64,000 nucleotides of DNA from Allochromatium tepidum. Its GTDB lineage: Bacteria; Pseudomonadota; Gammaproteobacteria; Chromatiales; Chromatiaceae. Shown here one piece after another: positions 41,370 through 50,357 of the stretch. The notes beneath the pieces are model-generated. The model was not told where the DNA came from. It ran no database searches and saw nothing but the letters and a program-made list of their open reading frames with translations. Location of the stretch: the NCBI RefSeq assembly GCF_018409545.1, contig NZ_AP024563.1:2502001-2566000 (forward strand), given 5' to 3'. A program made the translations under genes and the position numbers. Positions within the stretch are counted from its first letter, which is position 1, and each line of letters starts with the position of its first letter.

Positions 41370-41371
41370 GC

Positions 41372-42796
41372 ATGGCGGCGCCCTTTCCGGACGATTTTCT
41401 CTGGGGCGCGGCGACCTCGGCCTACCAGATCGAGGGCTTCCCGCTCGCCGACGGTGCCGGAGCCGGCATCTGGCATCGTTTCGCGCACACGCCGGGACGG
41501 GTCGCCGGACATGACACCGGCGATCTGGCCTGCGATCACTATCATCGCTATCCGGAGGACGTGGCGCTCATGGCCGAGCTGGGGCTGAACGCCTACCGCT
41601 TCAGCCTGGCCTGGGGCCGGGTGCTGCCCGAGGGACGGGGGGCGGTCAACCGTCGGGGACTGGATTTCTACGCGCGCCTGGTCGATGCCCTACTGGAGCA
41701 CGGCATCCGGCCGATGGCCACGCTCTATCACTGGGATCTGCCGGTGGCCCTGCACGAGCGCGGCGGCTGGCTCAATCCGGACAGTCCGCGCTGGTTCGCC
41801 GACTATGCCGAGGTCGTCTTCCGAACCCTGGACGACCGTGTTCCCTTCTGGATCACGATCAACGAACCCTGGGTGGTCACGGTGCCCGGTTATCTGGACG
41901 GCCAACTGGCGCCCGGACATCGCGACCTGTTCGAGCCGCCGCGCGTGGCGCACCATCTGCTGCTGGCCCACGCGGAAGCCGTCGCCGCCTATCGGACACT
42001 GGGCCGGCACCGGATCGGTCTGGCGGTCAATCTCGAACCCCAGCATCCGGCTTCGTCATCCCCGGCGGATCTGGAGGCGAGTCGGCGACGTGACGCCTTC
42101 ATCAACCGCTGGTTCCTGGATGCGCTCATGTTCGGACGCTATCCCGAGGAACTGGCCGACATCTTCGGTCCGGCTTGGCCGGAGTTTCCAGCCGAATCCC
42201 TGGCGAAGCTCCGCTGTCCGGGCGATTTCATCGGGGTCAACTACTATTCGCGCGGTCTGGTGCGGGCCGCGCCCGAGGCGCCGCCGCTCAATGCCATCCG
42301 CGTCACGCCGACGAACGCCGAGCTGACGAGCATGGACTGGGAGGTCTATCCGGAGGGGCTGACGGAAATCCTGCTGTGGCTGCGCGACCGCTATGCCGAT
42401 CCGCCGCTCTACATCACCGAGAACGGCGCCGCCTTCGACGACCCGCCGCCGCGCGACGGGCTGGTCGAAGACCCCAGGCGCGTCGCCTATCTGCGCGCCC
42501 ATATCCAGGCCGCCGCGACGGCGCTGGAACAGGGCGTCGACTTGCGCGGCTATTGCGTCTGGTCGCTGCTCGACAACTTCGAGTGGGCCGAGGGCTATTC
42601 CAAGCGTTTCGGTCTCTATCAGGTCGATCCGCTGGACCGGACGCGCCGGCCCAAGGCCAGCGCGCGCTTCTATCGTGAGGTCATCCGTTCGCGGGGGGCG
42701 GCGGCGTTTCCAGCGTCGGCGCCGCCCACAGCCGGGTGTGCAGCAGATGCAACCCATCGCGATGCGACAGCAATGCCCGCTTCTCGCGCAGACTGA
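41372..42796 (+). CDS. GH1 beta-glucosidase
   Basis: 474 residues. Retaining beta-glucosidase: FPDDFLWGAATSAYQIEG at the N-terminus, TLYHWDLP, acid/base Glu165 in TINEPW and nucleophile Glu350 in YITENGAA, then SLLDNFEWAEGYSKRFGLYQVD. The family fold is complete by about residue 445; the last ~30 residues (from RSRGAAAF) are low-complexity and overlap the convergent opgH end by 116 bases, so this tail may be drift past a lost stop. No signal peptide, so it acts on imported or cytosolic oligosaccharides. Probably co-transcribed with the transporter gene 3 bases upstream. Confidence 0.95.
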   Translation: MAAPFPDDFLWGAATSAYQIEGFPLADGAGAGIWHRFAHTPGRVAGHDTGDLACDHYHRYPEDVALMAELGLNAYRFSLAWGRVLPEGRGAVNRRGLDFYARLVDALLEHGIRPMATLYHWDLPVALHERGGWLNPDSPRWFADYAEVVFRTLDDRVPFWITINEPWVVTVPGYLDGQLAPGHRDLFEPPRVAHHLLLAHAEAVAAYRTLGRHRIGLAVNLEPQHPASSSPADLEASRRRDAFINRWFLDALMFGRYPEELADIFGPAWPEFPAESLAKLRCPGDFIGVNYYSRGLVRAAPEAPPLNAIRVTPTNAELTSMDWEVYPEGLTEILLWLRDRYADPPLYITENGAAFDDPPPRDGLVEDPRRVAYLRAHIQAAATALEQGVDLRGYCVWSLLDNFEWAEGYSKRFGLYQVDPLDRTRRPKASARFYREVIRSRGAAAFPASAPPTAGCAADATHRDATAMPASRAD

Positions 42797-44756
42797 GCGA
42801 ATCCTCGCCCTCGTCCTGGATCTGTAGCACCAGACCTTCGAGGATGTGCCGACGCCGCCGCGTCTGCGGCTCGTCGTGCAGCAGCGCATCGTGCAGGGCA
42901 TAGACGCCCGGATTCATCATGGCCCGCGTCCAGAACGCCCGCTCGCCCACCGGTGCCTCGATCGGGGGCGACGGCTCGGTCAGCCGCTCCTCCAGTCGAC
43001 GCAGTACAGGCGGTTCCTCGGTCTCGGCCGGGGTCAGGAAGAGTCCGGCCTCTTTCAAGCGCAGACCCAGCGAGGTGCGGCTGGTGAGAATCGAGACCGG
43101 AACCGAGAGCGCCAGTCCTGCGAGCACCGGCGTGAACCACCAGAAGAAATCCGGCACATGCACATAGGCGACATAGCCGACTGCGAACGCGATCAGCGTA
43201 TGGACGCCATGCGCGCCCAGCGCCTCCAGCACGCCGGTCTGATGATCGCCGCGCTGCTGGGCCGGCCAGCCGACGCTGGTACGCAACAGGATCGCCGCCA
43301 CGAACTTGCTCTGAAACAGCATCAGCACAGGCGCGAGCAGCACCGACAGCAGACTCTCGATCAGCACGCTGAGACTCGCCTTGAGCAGACCGCCGAAACG
43401 CCGCGCCTCGTCACGATCGAGCGCGAGCAGGACCAGCGCCAGGATCTTGGGCAGGAACAGCAGAACGAGCGTCACCCACAGCACCGTGGTCATCTCGACC
43501 ACATAGGACTCGGGCCAGATCGGCATGACGTTGTAGCCGAAGAAATACACCGGATGTTGCAGGCTCTTGAAATAGGCCTCGACCCCGGTCGCGATCAGGA
43601 ACAGCAGCCACAGCGGCGAGGCGGCATAGGACATGACGCCCATGGCGAAATGCAGTCGACTCAGGGGCTTGAAGCCATGCGCCAGGATCAGGCGCGCATG
43701 TTGCAGATTACCCTGACACCAGCGCCGGTCGCGCTTGGCATAGTCGATCAGGGTCGGCGGGATCTCCTCGTAACTGCCGCCGAGATCGGGCGCCAGCCGC
43801 ACCTTCCAGCCCGCACGCGCCAGCAGCGCCGCCTCGACGAAGTCGTGACTGAGGATGTCGCCGCCGAAGGGCTCGCGCCCCGGAAGTTTCGGCAGACCGC
43901 AGTGATCGGCGAAAGGCCGTACCCGGATGATGGCGTTGTGGCCCCAGAAATTGGCCGTGTCCTGCTGCCAGAAGGCCAGACCGGCGACGAACAGCCGTCC
44001 ATAGAGACTGCCCGCGAACTGGAGCATCCGTGCGAAAAAGGACGAGCGGTTGACCGGCACCGGCGGCACCTGGAGCAGTGCGAGCCGACGATCGGCCTCC
44101 ATGCGGCGCACCATCTCGACCAGGGTCTCGCCGCTCATGATGCTGTCGGCGTCGAGCACGATCATGTAGCGATAGCGCCCGCCCCAATCGCGGCAGAAGT
44201 CGGCCAGATTGCCGCTCTTGCGCGCCGTGTTCTCGACCCGGTTGCGGTAGAAGAGCGGCACCCGATCGCCGAGCTCCTCGGACCAGCGCCGCCACTGCTG
44301 TTCTTCCTGGAGCCAGATGTCCGGCTCGCGGGTGTCGCTCAAGACGAAAAACTCGAATCCGTCCGATTGGCCGGTCGCGACCAGCGAGTCGAACATGGCG
44401 CGCAGTCCGGCAAAGACCCGCTCCGGATCTTCGTTGTACACCGGCATCACCAGTGCGGTCTTGAAGGCGCCGGTCTCGGCGGACGCAGCCGGCTCGGGCG
44501 CCGACTCCGCACCCTCGCCCGCGCGCCTCTGGAACGCCAGCACCAGGAAACCGATGGCCGCCGTCCAGAACGAGGCGCTGATCCACAGCATCAGAATGGT
44601 ATAGAGAACCAGCAGCACCAGTTCCAGCACCGAGAGTCCGCCGTCCTGGATCGCCGCCGACAGCAGCGACAGACAGAAGACGGTCGTGAGCAGAACCAGC
44701 GTGAAATAGAGCGGACGCGGCAGATGCCGGGCCGCGATGGTCGAGAGCCGTTTCAT
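42681..44756 (-). CDS. opgH: OpgH (MdoH), periplasmic glucan glucosyltransferase, core part
   Basis: 691 residues from MKRLSTIAARHLPRPLYF. Inner-membrane GT2 enzyme that polymerises beta-1,2-linked glucose from UDP-glucose and exports it. GT2 motifs are present: VLDADSIMSG (DxD-like), HDFVEAALL and RDRRWCQGNLQH (Q/RxxRW). Helices at about 15-55 and several near 390-570. E. coli OpgH (847) has about 140 cytoplasmic residues before the first helix; here the first helix begins at about residue 14. The missing part appears to be encoded by the preceding ORF, whose stop overlaps this ATG. Confidence 0.93.
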   Translation of the reverse strand: MKRLSTIAARHLPRPLYFTLVLLTTVFCLSLLSAAIQDGGLSVLELVLLVLYTILMLWISASFWTAAIGFLVLAFQRRAGEGAESAPEPAASAETGAFKTALVMPVYNEDPERVFAGLRAMFDSLVATGQSDGFEFFVLSDTREPDIWLQEEQQWRRWSEELGDRVPLFYRNRVENTARKSGNLADFCRDWGGRYRYMIVLDADSIMSGETLVEMVRRMEADRRLALLQVPPVPVNRSSFFARMLQFAGSLYGRLFVAGLAFWQQDTANFWGHNAIIRVRPFADHCGLPKLPGREPFGGDILSHDFVEAALLARAGWKVRLAPDLGGSYEEIPPTLIDYAKRDRRWCQGNLQHARLILAHGFKPLSRLHFAMGVMSYAASPLWLLFLIATGVEAYFKSLQHPVYFFGYNVMPIWPESYVVEMTTVLWVTLVLLFLPKILALVLLALDRDEARRFGGLLKASLSVLIESLLSVLLAPVLMLFQSKFVAAILLRTSVGWPAQQRGDHQTGVLEALGAHGVHTLIAFAVGYVAYVHVPDFFWWFTPVLAGLALSVPVSILTSRTSLGLRLKEAGLFLTPAETEEPPVLRRLEERLTEPSPPIEAPVGERAFWTRAMMNPGVYALHDALLHDEPQTRRRRHILEGLVLQIQDEGEDSLSLREKRALLSHRDGLHLLHTRLWAAPTLETPPPPANG

Positions 44757-45310
44757 GCCTGCACCTCCGTAGCGGCAGAGTGCCGACCGCGCATCCACAA
44801 CCAGCGCCCAACCCTGGCCAGAAAGCGCCGCAACAAATGATGACAGCAGAGCCGAATGGGATTGGGTTCCATGGTCAGGGGTGCGCGCTCGGGAACCGCC
44901 TGGAAGCGCACCGCCCGGATGGAATCGGCCAGCGATTCCTCGCTCAGACCGGCCCAGCGCTGTGTCCAGCCCGGCACATGACCGCCGAGCACAGCAGCAC
45001 GGGCCGCCGAGATCCGGTCGGGATCCGACTCCAGACCCAGTTCGGCGACCAGCCAGCGATCGAGCAGCCGATGCGTCTCCTCGATCGCCACCTCGAGCGG
45101 CTCGCCCAGTTGACCAAGCGTGGCCCGAAACTCGACCCGTTCGATCACGCGGCGCACGAGCACCTCGGTCTCGTGCGGATCATGCACGCCCAGTGCATTC
45201 AGATAGAGCCGCACCCTCTGTTCGACCAGGGCGCGATCCTCGGTCGTCGACCAGGCCGCCGGTGCGGGGGCGTCGAGTACGTCGAGCCGGTCGTTCACTC
45301 CCGAACCCAT
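44753..45310 (-). CDS. Split-off N-terminal cytoplasmic domain of OpgH (candidate)
   Basis: 185 residues from ATG 45310; a GTG at 45298 that overlaps the opgG stop (GTGA) is an equally good start. Mostly helical and charged, with no signal peptide. Near its C-terminus, SLADSIRAVRF...AVPERAPLTMEPNPIR resembles the E. coli OpgH N-terminal segment SLADGQLIKD...AMPEAKRSSMFPDPWR, from memory of that protein. It ends by overlapping the opgH ATG (ATGA), giving strict coupling. My reading is an OpgH that is naturally split in two; a sequencing error is less likely because both ORFs have sensible start and stop codons. Confidence 0.75.
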   Translation of the reverse strand: MGSGVNDRLDVLDAPAPAAWSTTEDRALVEQRVRLYLNALGVHDPHETEVLVRRVIERVEFRATLGQLGEPLEVAIEETHRLLDRWLVAELGLESDPDRISAARAAVLGGHVPGWTQRWAGLSEESLADSIRAVRFQAVPERAPLTMEPNPIRLCCHHLLRRFLARVGRWLWMRGRHSAATEVQA

Positions 45311-46896
45311 CTGTAGCTCCAAGTCTCGCTGAGCACGTCATTGCCCTGACGCAGGAAGGCGCGCAGATCCGCCGGCTCACGCCCATCCGGCTTCAGCTCG
45401 AAGAACAGCCGCCAGCCCTGGGTGTGCGGATTCCACTGTACGACCGGCTTGGACAGCTCACCCGAGGTGCTGGTGACGACGGCCTCGATCTCCGTCTCGG
45501 TCTCGCCCTCCAGCCCGCTCTTGGGGGCGCGCTGGGCGAGCGACTCACCGGCGAAGTCGACCACGAACTTGCGCCGGCTCGAATCCAGGATGTCGGTTCC
45601 GGCCGCACCGATACGGGTCGAGATCGCCCGCCCGCCCAGCAAGCCGGCCTCGGGATCCTGGGCGAAACGCAGACGGTATTCGAGCTTCAGCTCCTCGCCC
45701 GGCTCCGGCTTACGCTCGGGCATCCAGTAGGCAACGATGTTGTCGTAACGCTCGGCGTCGCTCGGGATCTCGACCAGCTCGACCACACCCCGGCCCCAGT
45801 CGCCGATCGGCTCGACGAGCGCGCTCGGACGATTCTGATAGTGCGCCTCCAGGTCTTCGTAATTGCGGAAATCACGATCACGCTGGAACAGCCCGAAGGA
45901 CCGGGGATTCTCGGCGACGAAATCGCTCACGCGCAGACCGAGCGGATTGACCAGCGGACGCCAGATGCGCTCACCGGTGCCGTTCACGACCAACAGGCCG
46001 TCGGAGTCGTGGACCTCGGGCCGGAAATCGTCCATGAAGCGATCGGTGTTCTCGCCATGGAAGAACATGCTGGTCAGGGGCGCGATCCCGAGTTTCTGCA
46101 CCGACCGGCGCACGAACCGGCGCACGAACAGGCGCGCCTTGACGTCCATCACCGTCTCGATGCCCGGACGGATCACGAAGCTGTAGGCGCCGGTGACGCT
46201 CTCGCTGTCGAGCAGGGCGAACACCGTGATGTCGACCGCATCGGATGCGGGCTTGAATACCCAGAACTCACGGAAGATGGGGAACTCCTCCTGGGTGGGC
46301 AGCCCGGTGTCGATCGCCAGTCCGCGCGTCGTGATGCCGTAGTTCAGACCCTTGGAAACGCCACGGAAATAACTCGCGCCCAGAAAGACCACGACCTCAT
46401 CGAACACGTCGTCCCGATTGATCGGATAGAGCAGACGCAACCCGGCGAACCCGAGATCCGCCGGCATCTCCTCGGGAACCTGGTTCTTGCCGTAGTCGAA
46501 GAGATCGTGCCGGAAGGGCACGACCTGGGAGACGCCATCCTCGACGACGTTGACCGTCACCCGGTCCTTGAACAGGAAGCCGCGTGGAAAGAACTGCATC
46601 TGGAACGGCAGTCCCTCGGCCTTCCACAGGCTCTCGTTGCGGTCGAAGCGAACGTCGCGATATTGGTCGTAGTCCAGATCGGCGAGATAGTCCGGGAGCG
46701 CCGGGCGGTCGGGCTGGTAGTCGGCGGCGGCCAGTTCCTCGGCACGCCGGACCACGGCGGCGAAGGTGAAGGCACCGGGAGCGCCCTCACTCGGCGCCGG
46801 CTCGATCAGACCGGGGGTGTCGTCCGCCCACAGTGGTATGCCGGAAATCAATGTAGATCCAAGAGCCAGGATTCCGAACAGTCGAGCGAGCGTCAT
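45295..46896 (-). CDS. opgG: OpgG (MdoG), periplasmic glucan biosynthesis protein
   Basis: 533 residues from MTLARLFGILALGSTLISGIPLWADD, which is a clear Sec signal peptide; the frame is open upstream but non-coding in character. OpgG is the periplasmic partner of OpgH, and the OpgG/OpgD family has been linked to beta-1,2-glucan processing (GH186). Family stretches: FDRNESLWKAEGLPFQMQFFPRGFLF, SYFRGVSKGLNYGITTRGLAIDT, PEEFPIFREFW-like block, HGENTDRFMDDFRPEVHDSDGL, RNYEDLEAHYQNRPSAL. First gene of opgG-ORF-opgH. Confidence 0.95.
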   Translation of the reverse strand: MTLARLFGILALGSTLISGIPLWADDTPGLIEPAPSEGAPGAFTFAAVVRRAEELAAADYQPDRPALPDYLADLDYDQYRDVRFDRNESLWKAEGLPFQMQFFPRGFLFKDRVTVNVVEDGVSQVVPFRHDLFDYGKNQVPEEMPADLGFAGLRLLYPINRDDVFDEVVVFLGASYFRGVSKGLNYGITTRGLAIDTGLPTQEEFPIFREFWVFKPASDAVDITVFALLDSESVTGAYSFVIRPGIETVMDVKARLFVRRFVRRSVQKLGIAPLTSMFFHGENTDRFMDDFRPEVHDSDGLLVVNGTGERIWRPLVNPLGLRVSDFVAENPRSFGLFQRDRDFRNYEDLEAHYQNRPSALVEPIGDWGRGVVELVEIPSDAERYDNIVAYWMPERKPEPGEELKLEYRLRFAQDPEAGLLGGRAISTRIGAAGTDILDSSRRKFVVDFAGESLAQRAPKSGLEGETETEIEAVVTSTSGELSKPVVQWNPHTQGWRLFFELKPDGREPADLRAFLRQGNDVLSETWSYRWVRE

Positions 46897-47071
46897 GTTG
46901 TTCTCGATGAGGTGTGATTGAACGCCAAAGTATCGATGATGCCGGCGAATCCGTGGCCCCGGATCCGGGCGCACAAACACCGGCGGCTCGCGCCTGAGCG
47001 GCGGGCCGCCGGTAACGGAAAGACGGGAGGCGGAGCCGGGCGGATTCTAGCTCGAATCCGCGCCGTCGGCA

Positions 47072-48904
47072 TCAGTTACGGTCGAGGATATAGACCTCGA
47101 CGCGACGGTTCTTGCCGCGTCCCTCGGCCGTCGCGTTGTCGGCGATCGGGCGCGCCGGCCCGAGTCCCTCGGCCGTCAGACGCCCCTCGTCCACGCCGCG
47201 CTCGACGAGTGCCTGACGCACGGCCTCGGCGCGCTGGAGCGACAGGCTCTGGTTGAGCGCCGCACTGCCGAGGCTGTCGGTATGGCCCTCGATGCGCGCG
47301 GTCAGCTCGGGATGCGCCTTCAGAAGCGCGGCGATACGATCCAGACTCGCCAGCTCGCCGGCCGGCAGGGTCGCCTGACCTGTGGGGAAGCTCAGCTCGG
47401 TCTCGGCCAGACTCAGGAGCAGTCCGCGCTCGGTGAAGGTGCCGTTGAGCTGGGCGAAACCGGTGTGCAGTGCTCGCAGACGGGCCAGCTCGGCGGCGGC
47501 CTCGCTCTGGTCGGCTGAAGGCGCATCGGATTGAGGCGACCGGCGAGCCGTCTCCAACTCGGCTTCGAGCGCGTCGATCCGTGCCTGGGCCGCGTTCAGG
47601 GCCTCATCGCTCCCGTCCTGAGCGCGCGCCTGCTCCAGTTCGGCCTCGAGCGAGGCGATGCGTGCCTGCGCCTCGGTCAGCGCCCGGTTCTCGTCCTGAG
47701 TCGCCGCCTCGGCGGCCTGCTGCAATTCGGCCAAGCGGGTACGCGCCTGCTCCAGTGCCTCGTTCAGGGTCGCCTGGGAGTCCTCGGCCTCGGCGCGTGC
47801 CGTCTCCAGGCTGGATTCCAGCTCCTGGATACGGGCCTCGGCCGCCGCGCGCCGTTCCGCCTCCTGGTCCTCGTCAACGGCCTCGGTACGCGCCGCCTCC
47901 AACGCGGTTTGCAGCTCGGCCAGCCGCTGCTCGCATTCGGCCAGTGCGGCCTTATGCGCGTCGACGGCCTCTTCGTGCTGCTGTTGCAGGGCCGCGCGCG
48001 CCTCGCGCTCGGCATTCAGCTCGACCTCGAGCCGGGCCGACTTCTCCAGCGCCTCGCGGGCCTGATCGGCCTGCACGGCATCGCGATGGCTCAATTCGAG
48101 CTCCATGCGCACCTTCTGAAGCTCGGTCTGGGACTCGGCCAGGCGCGCCCGTGTGGCCTCATGATCCTTGTAGAGCGCCTCGAACTGCGACTTGGTGGCG
48201 GCCAGCTCGTCGGCGAGCGCCTGGGCCTCGGCCGTCCGGCCCTCGGGCGTGCCCAGGATACCCAGCTCCTGGATGGTCCTGAGCACCTCGGCATCCTCCG
48301 GCGTGGTGCGGGCGAGCGACACCCGCTCGTTGAGATGACGCTCCAGCTCGGCGATGCGCTTCTGATGACTGGTCGCGGCCTCGGCGATGGTGTCGTTGAC
48401 CCGGCCCAGATCGGCCTTCAGCCTCGCCACCTCCTCGCGCTCGGCCTCCAGTTGCGCCCGGATCTCTTCACAGGCTTCGACGAGACGCTCCTTCTCGGCC
48501 ACCACCTCGGCGGTCTTGCGCCGCTCGTCGGCGAGCACCGCCGCGTGCGCGGCCTTGATGCCTTCCATGTCCTGCCCCAGACCGACCTTGATCTCTTCGA
48601 GCATACGGATCTGATCGTTGAGATCGCGTTTCTCGGTCTGGAATTGTGCCTTGAGTCTATCGATCTCGCTGCGGCTGGCGTTCCAGCCTTCCTCGGCGGC
48701 CAGGCGTCGCGCCTCGGTCTCCTTGACACGATCACTGAGCTGCACGATCAGCGCATCCTTCTCGGCGATCTGCGCCTTGAGGCGATCGTCGTACCAGTTG
48801 TAGAGGATGTAGACGCCGATCAGGGCGAAGAGCAAGGCAAAGGTGATCATCTTCCAGAAGGATTGCCCGCTGGACTGAGGGTTACTCTTACTCGGCTCGG
48901 ACAT
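47072..48904 (-). CDS. Long coiled-coil protein with C-terminal OmpA-like domain
   Basis: 610 residues from MSEPSKSNPQSSGQSFWK, with GGGAG before the start. One transmembrane helix at about 20-38 (FALLFALIGVYILYNWY) anchors it in the inner membrane. Residues about 45-480 are an almost continuous Glu/Ala/Leu/Arg coiled coil. The C-terminal OmpA-like peptidoglycan-binding domain (about 490-610) has LSFPTGQATLPAGELASLDRIAALL, EGHTDSLGSAALNQSLSLQRAEAV and GKNRRVEVYI. The architecture suggests a rod spanning the periplasm to the cell wall, MotB/YiaD-like at one end. It follows opgG's promoter region in the same direction but is a separate unit. Confidence 0.9.
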   Translation of the reverse strand: MSEPSKSNPQSSGQSFWKMITFALLFALIGVYILYNWYDDRLKAQIAEKDALIVQLSDRVKETEARRLAAEEGWNASRSEIDRLKAQFQTEKRDLNDQIRMLEEIKVGLGQDMEGIKAAHAAVLADERRKTAEVVAEKERLVEACEEIRAQLEAEREEVARLKADLGRVNDTIAEAATSHQKRIAELERHLNERVSLARTTPEDAEVLRTIQELGILGTPEGRTAEAQALADELAATKSQFEALYKDHEATRARLAESQTELQKVRMELELSHRDAVQADQAREALEKSARLEVELNAEREARAALQQQHEEAVDAHKAALAECEQRLAELQTALEAARTEAVDEDQEAERRAAAEARIQELESSLETARAEAEDSQATLNEALEQARTRLAELQQAAEAATQDENRALTEAQARIASLEAELEQARAQDGSDEALNAAQARIDALEAELETARRSPQSDAPSADQSEAAAELARLRALHTGFAQLNGTFTERGLLLSLAETELSFPTGQATLPAGELASLDRIAALLKAHPELTARIEGHTDSLGSAALNQSLSLQRAEAVRQALVERGVDEGRLTAEGLGPARPIADNATAEGRGKNRRVEVYILDRN

Positions 48905-49086
48905 CGTCGTCTCCCGGTCGAGCCGCGCCGGGTGCGGAGAGTGGGTCATGTCGCGGATCCGGACTCGCGTCGACCACATGACCGCACACGGCTTGGCTCG
49001 ACCTCTGTGTTTTTATCCAGTGCGCCGTAAAACCCCGCCCTTTAGGGCGGGGATATAAGGCGCTCGCCCGAAGGGCGAAAGGGGTG

Positions 49087-49114
49087 TTTTTACAAGCTAT
49101 AGTTAGTGTATAAT
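49087..49114 (+). promoter_or_regulatory. tnpB promoter, likely near-leaderless transcript
   Basis: TATAAT at 49109-49114 with TTTTTA 16 bases upstream. Only 7 bases separate the -10 box from the ATG at 49122, and there is no ribosome site. The transcript should therefore begin at or next to the start codon. Confidence 0.42.
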
Positions 49115-49121
49115 ATGCGCC

Positions 49122-50357
49122 ATGATCGTTCAACGCGCCTACCGCTATCGTTTCTATCCGACGGAGGAGCAGGCCGAGCAGTTGGCCCGCTCGTTTGGCT
49201 GCGCGCGTTGGATCTATAACTGGGGTCTTCAGCAGCGCACCGACGCCTTCTATCAGCACGGCCGGCGCCTCTACTACAAAGACCTCGCCGGGCAACTGAA
49301 AGTCCTGAAGCAAGCCCCGGACACCGCCTGGCTCGCCGAGGTCTCCAGCGTCATCCTACAACAGGCGCTGCGGCATCTGGACGCGGCCTTCGCGCGGTTC
49401 TTCAAAAAACAGGCCGGATATCCGGCCTATAAGTCGCGCCGGGGCGATCAGTCCTGCTCCTACATGCGCAATGGCTTTACGTTCCGCGACGGGCGGCTGA
49501 CCTTGGCTAAACAGCGCGAACCGCTCGACATCCGCTGGTCGCGGCCGTTACCGAAAGACGCGGCGCCGTCCTCTGTGACCGTCACCCGCACCACGGGCGG
49601 AAAATACTACGTCTCGTTCTTGATCGAGGCGAACGTCCAGCCGTTGCCGGCGACGACCCAGGAAACGGGTATTGACCTCAACGTCAAGGAACTGGTGCTG
49701 AGTACCGGCCGGCGCTTTCAGCCCCCCAAGGCGCTCAAGCGGCTCGAACAGCGCAAGCGGCGCTATCAACGCGCCTGCCGGCGTAAGGTCGCGGCGGCCA
49801 AGACGGCCCTGGGCCTAGATCCCCATGCGCCGCTGCCCAAAGGCACGCGCCTGCCGATCTCCAACAACCTGCACAACGCCCACAAAAAAGTGGGGCGCAT
49901 CATGGAGCGCCAGGCCAATGTGCGCCGCGACTGGCAGCACAAAACCACTACCACCATCGTGCGCGAGAACCAAGTGATCGCGATGGAAGACCTCTACGTC
50001 CGGGGCCTGACCGCCGGCGCCAAGGGAACAGCCGAGCAGCCGGGGAAACGGGTTCGCCGGAAAGCGGGCCTCAACCGGGCGATCCTGGACGTGGGGTTCG
50101 GTGAAATCCGCCGTCAGATCGACTACAAGGCCCAATGGTACGGGCGCACCATGGTACTGATCGACCGCTGGTATCCGTCGAGTCAGCGCTGTTGCCGCTG
50201 CGGACACCTGCATCGGGCGCTGCGCCTGAGCGACCGCCACTGGACCTGTTCGGCGTGCGGCACGCGCCATGACCGCGATCTGAATGCGGCGCGCAACATC
50301 CTGGCGGCAGGCCAGGCCATCCTCCAGGGCGCGGACGCCCTGCGGGTGCATGAGTGA
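49122..50357 (+). CDS. tnpB: TnpB, RNA-guided RuvC nuclease of IS200/IS605 family
   Basis: 411 residues, the compact TnpB length. TnpB is the ancestor-like relative of Cas12: with an omega-RNA it cuts DNA next to a short motif and preserves the element. The RuvC triad is intact: Asp185 (ETGIDLNVKE), Glu289 (VIAMEDLYVRGL) and Asp386 (HDRDLNAARNIL). The zinc ribbon is present with CCRC (357-360) and CSAC (376-379). N-terminal MIVQRAYRYRFYPTEEQAEQL and FGCARWIYNWGL are family-typical. No sign of frameshift or decay. Confidence 0.96.
   Translation: MIVQRAYRYRFYPTEEQAEQLARSFGCARWIYNWGLQQRTDAFYQHGRRLYYKDLAGQLKVLKQAPDTAWLAEVSSVILQQALRHLDAAFARFFKKQAGYPAYKSRRGDQSCSYMRNGFTFRDGRLTLAKQREPLDIRWSRPLPKDAAPSSVTVTRTTGGKYYVSFLIEANVQPLPATTQETGIDLNVKELVLSTGRRFQPPKALKRLEQRKRRYQRACRRKVAAAKTALGLDPHAPLPKGTRLPISNNLHNAHKKVGRIMERQANVRRDWQHKTTTTIVRENQVIAMEDLYVRGLTAGAKGTAEQPGKRVRRKAGLNRAILDVGFGEIRRQIDYKAQWYGRTMVLIDRWYPSSQRCCRCGHLHRALRLSDRHWTCSACGTRHDRDLNAARNILAAGQAILQGADALRVHE

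Noticed and set aside
46584-46920. Plus-strand ORF of 678 codons ending at 46917
   Set aside because: Shadow over opgG and the OpgH N-terminal ORF; composition dominated by Arg and Pro with no domain pattern.
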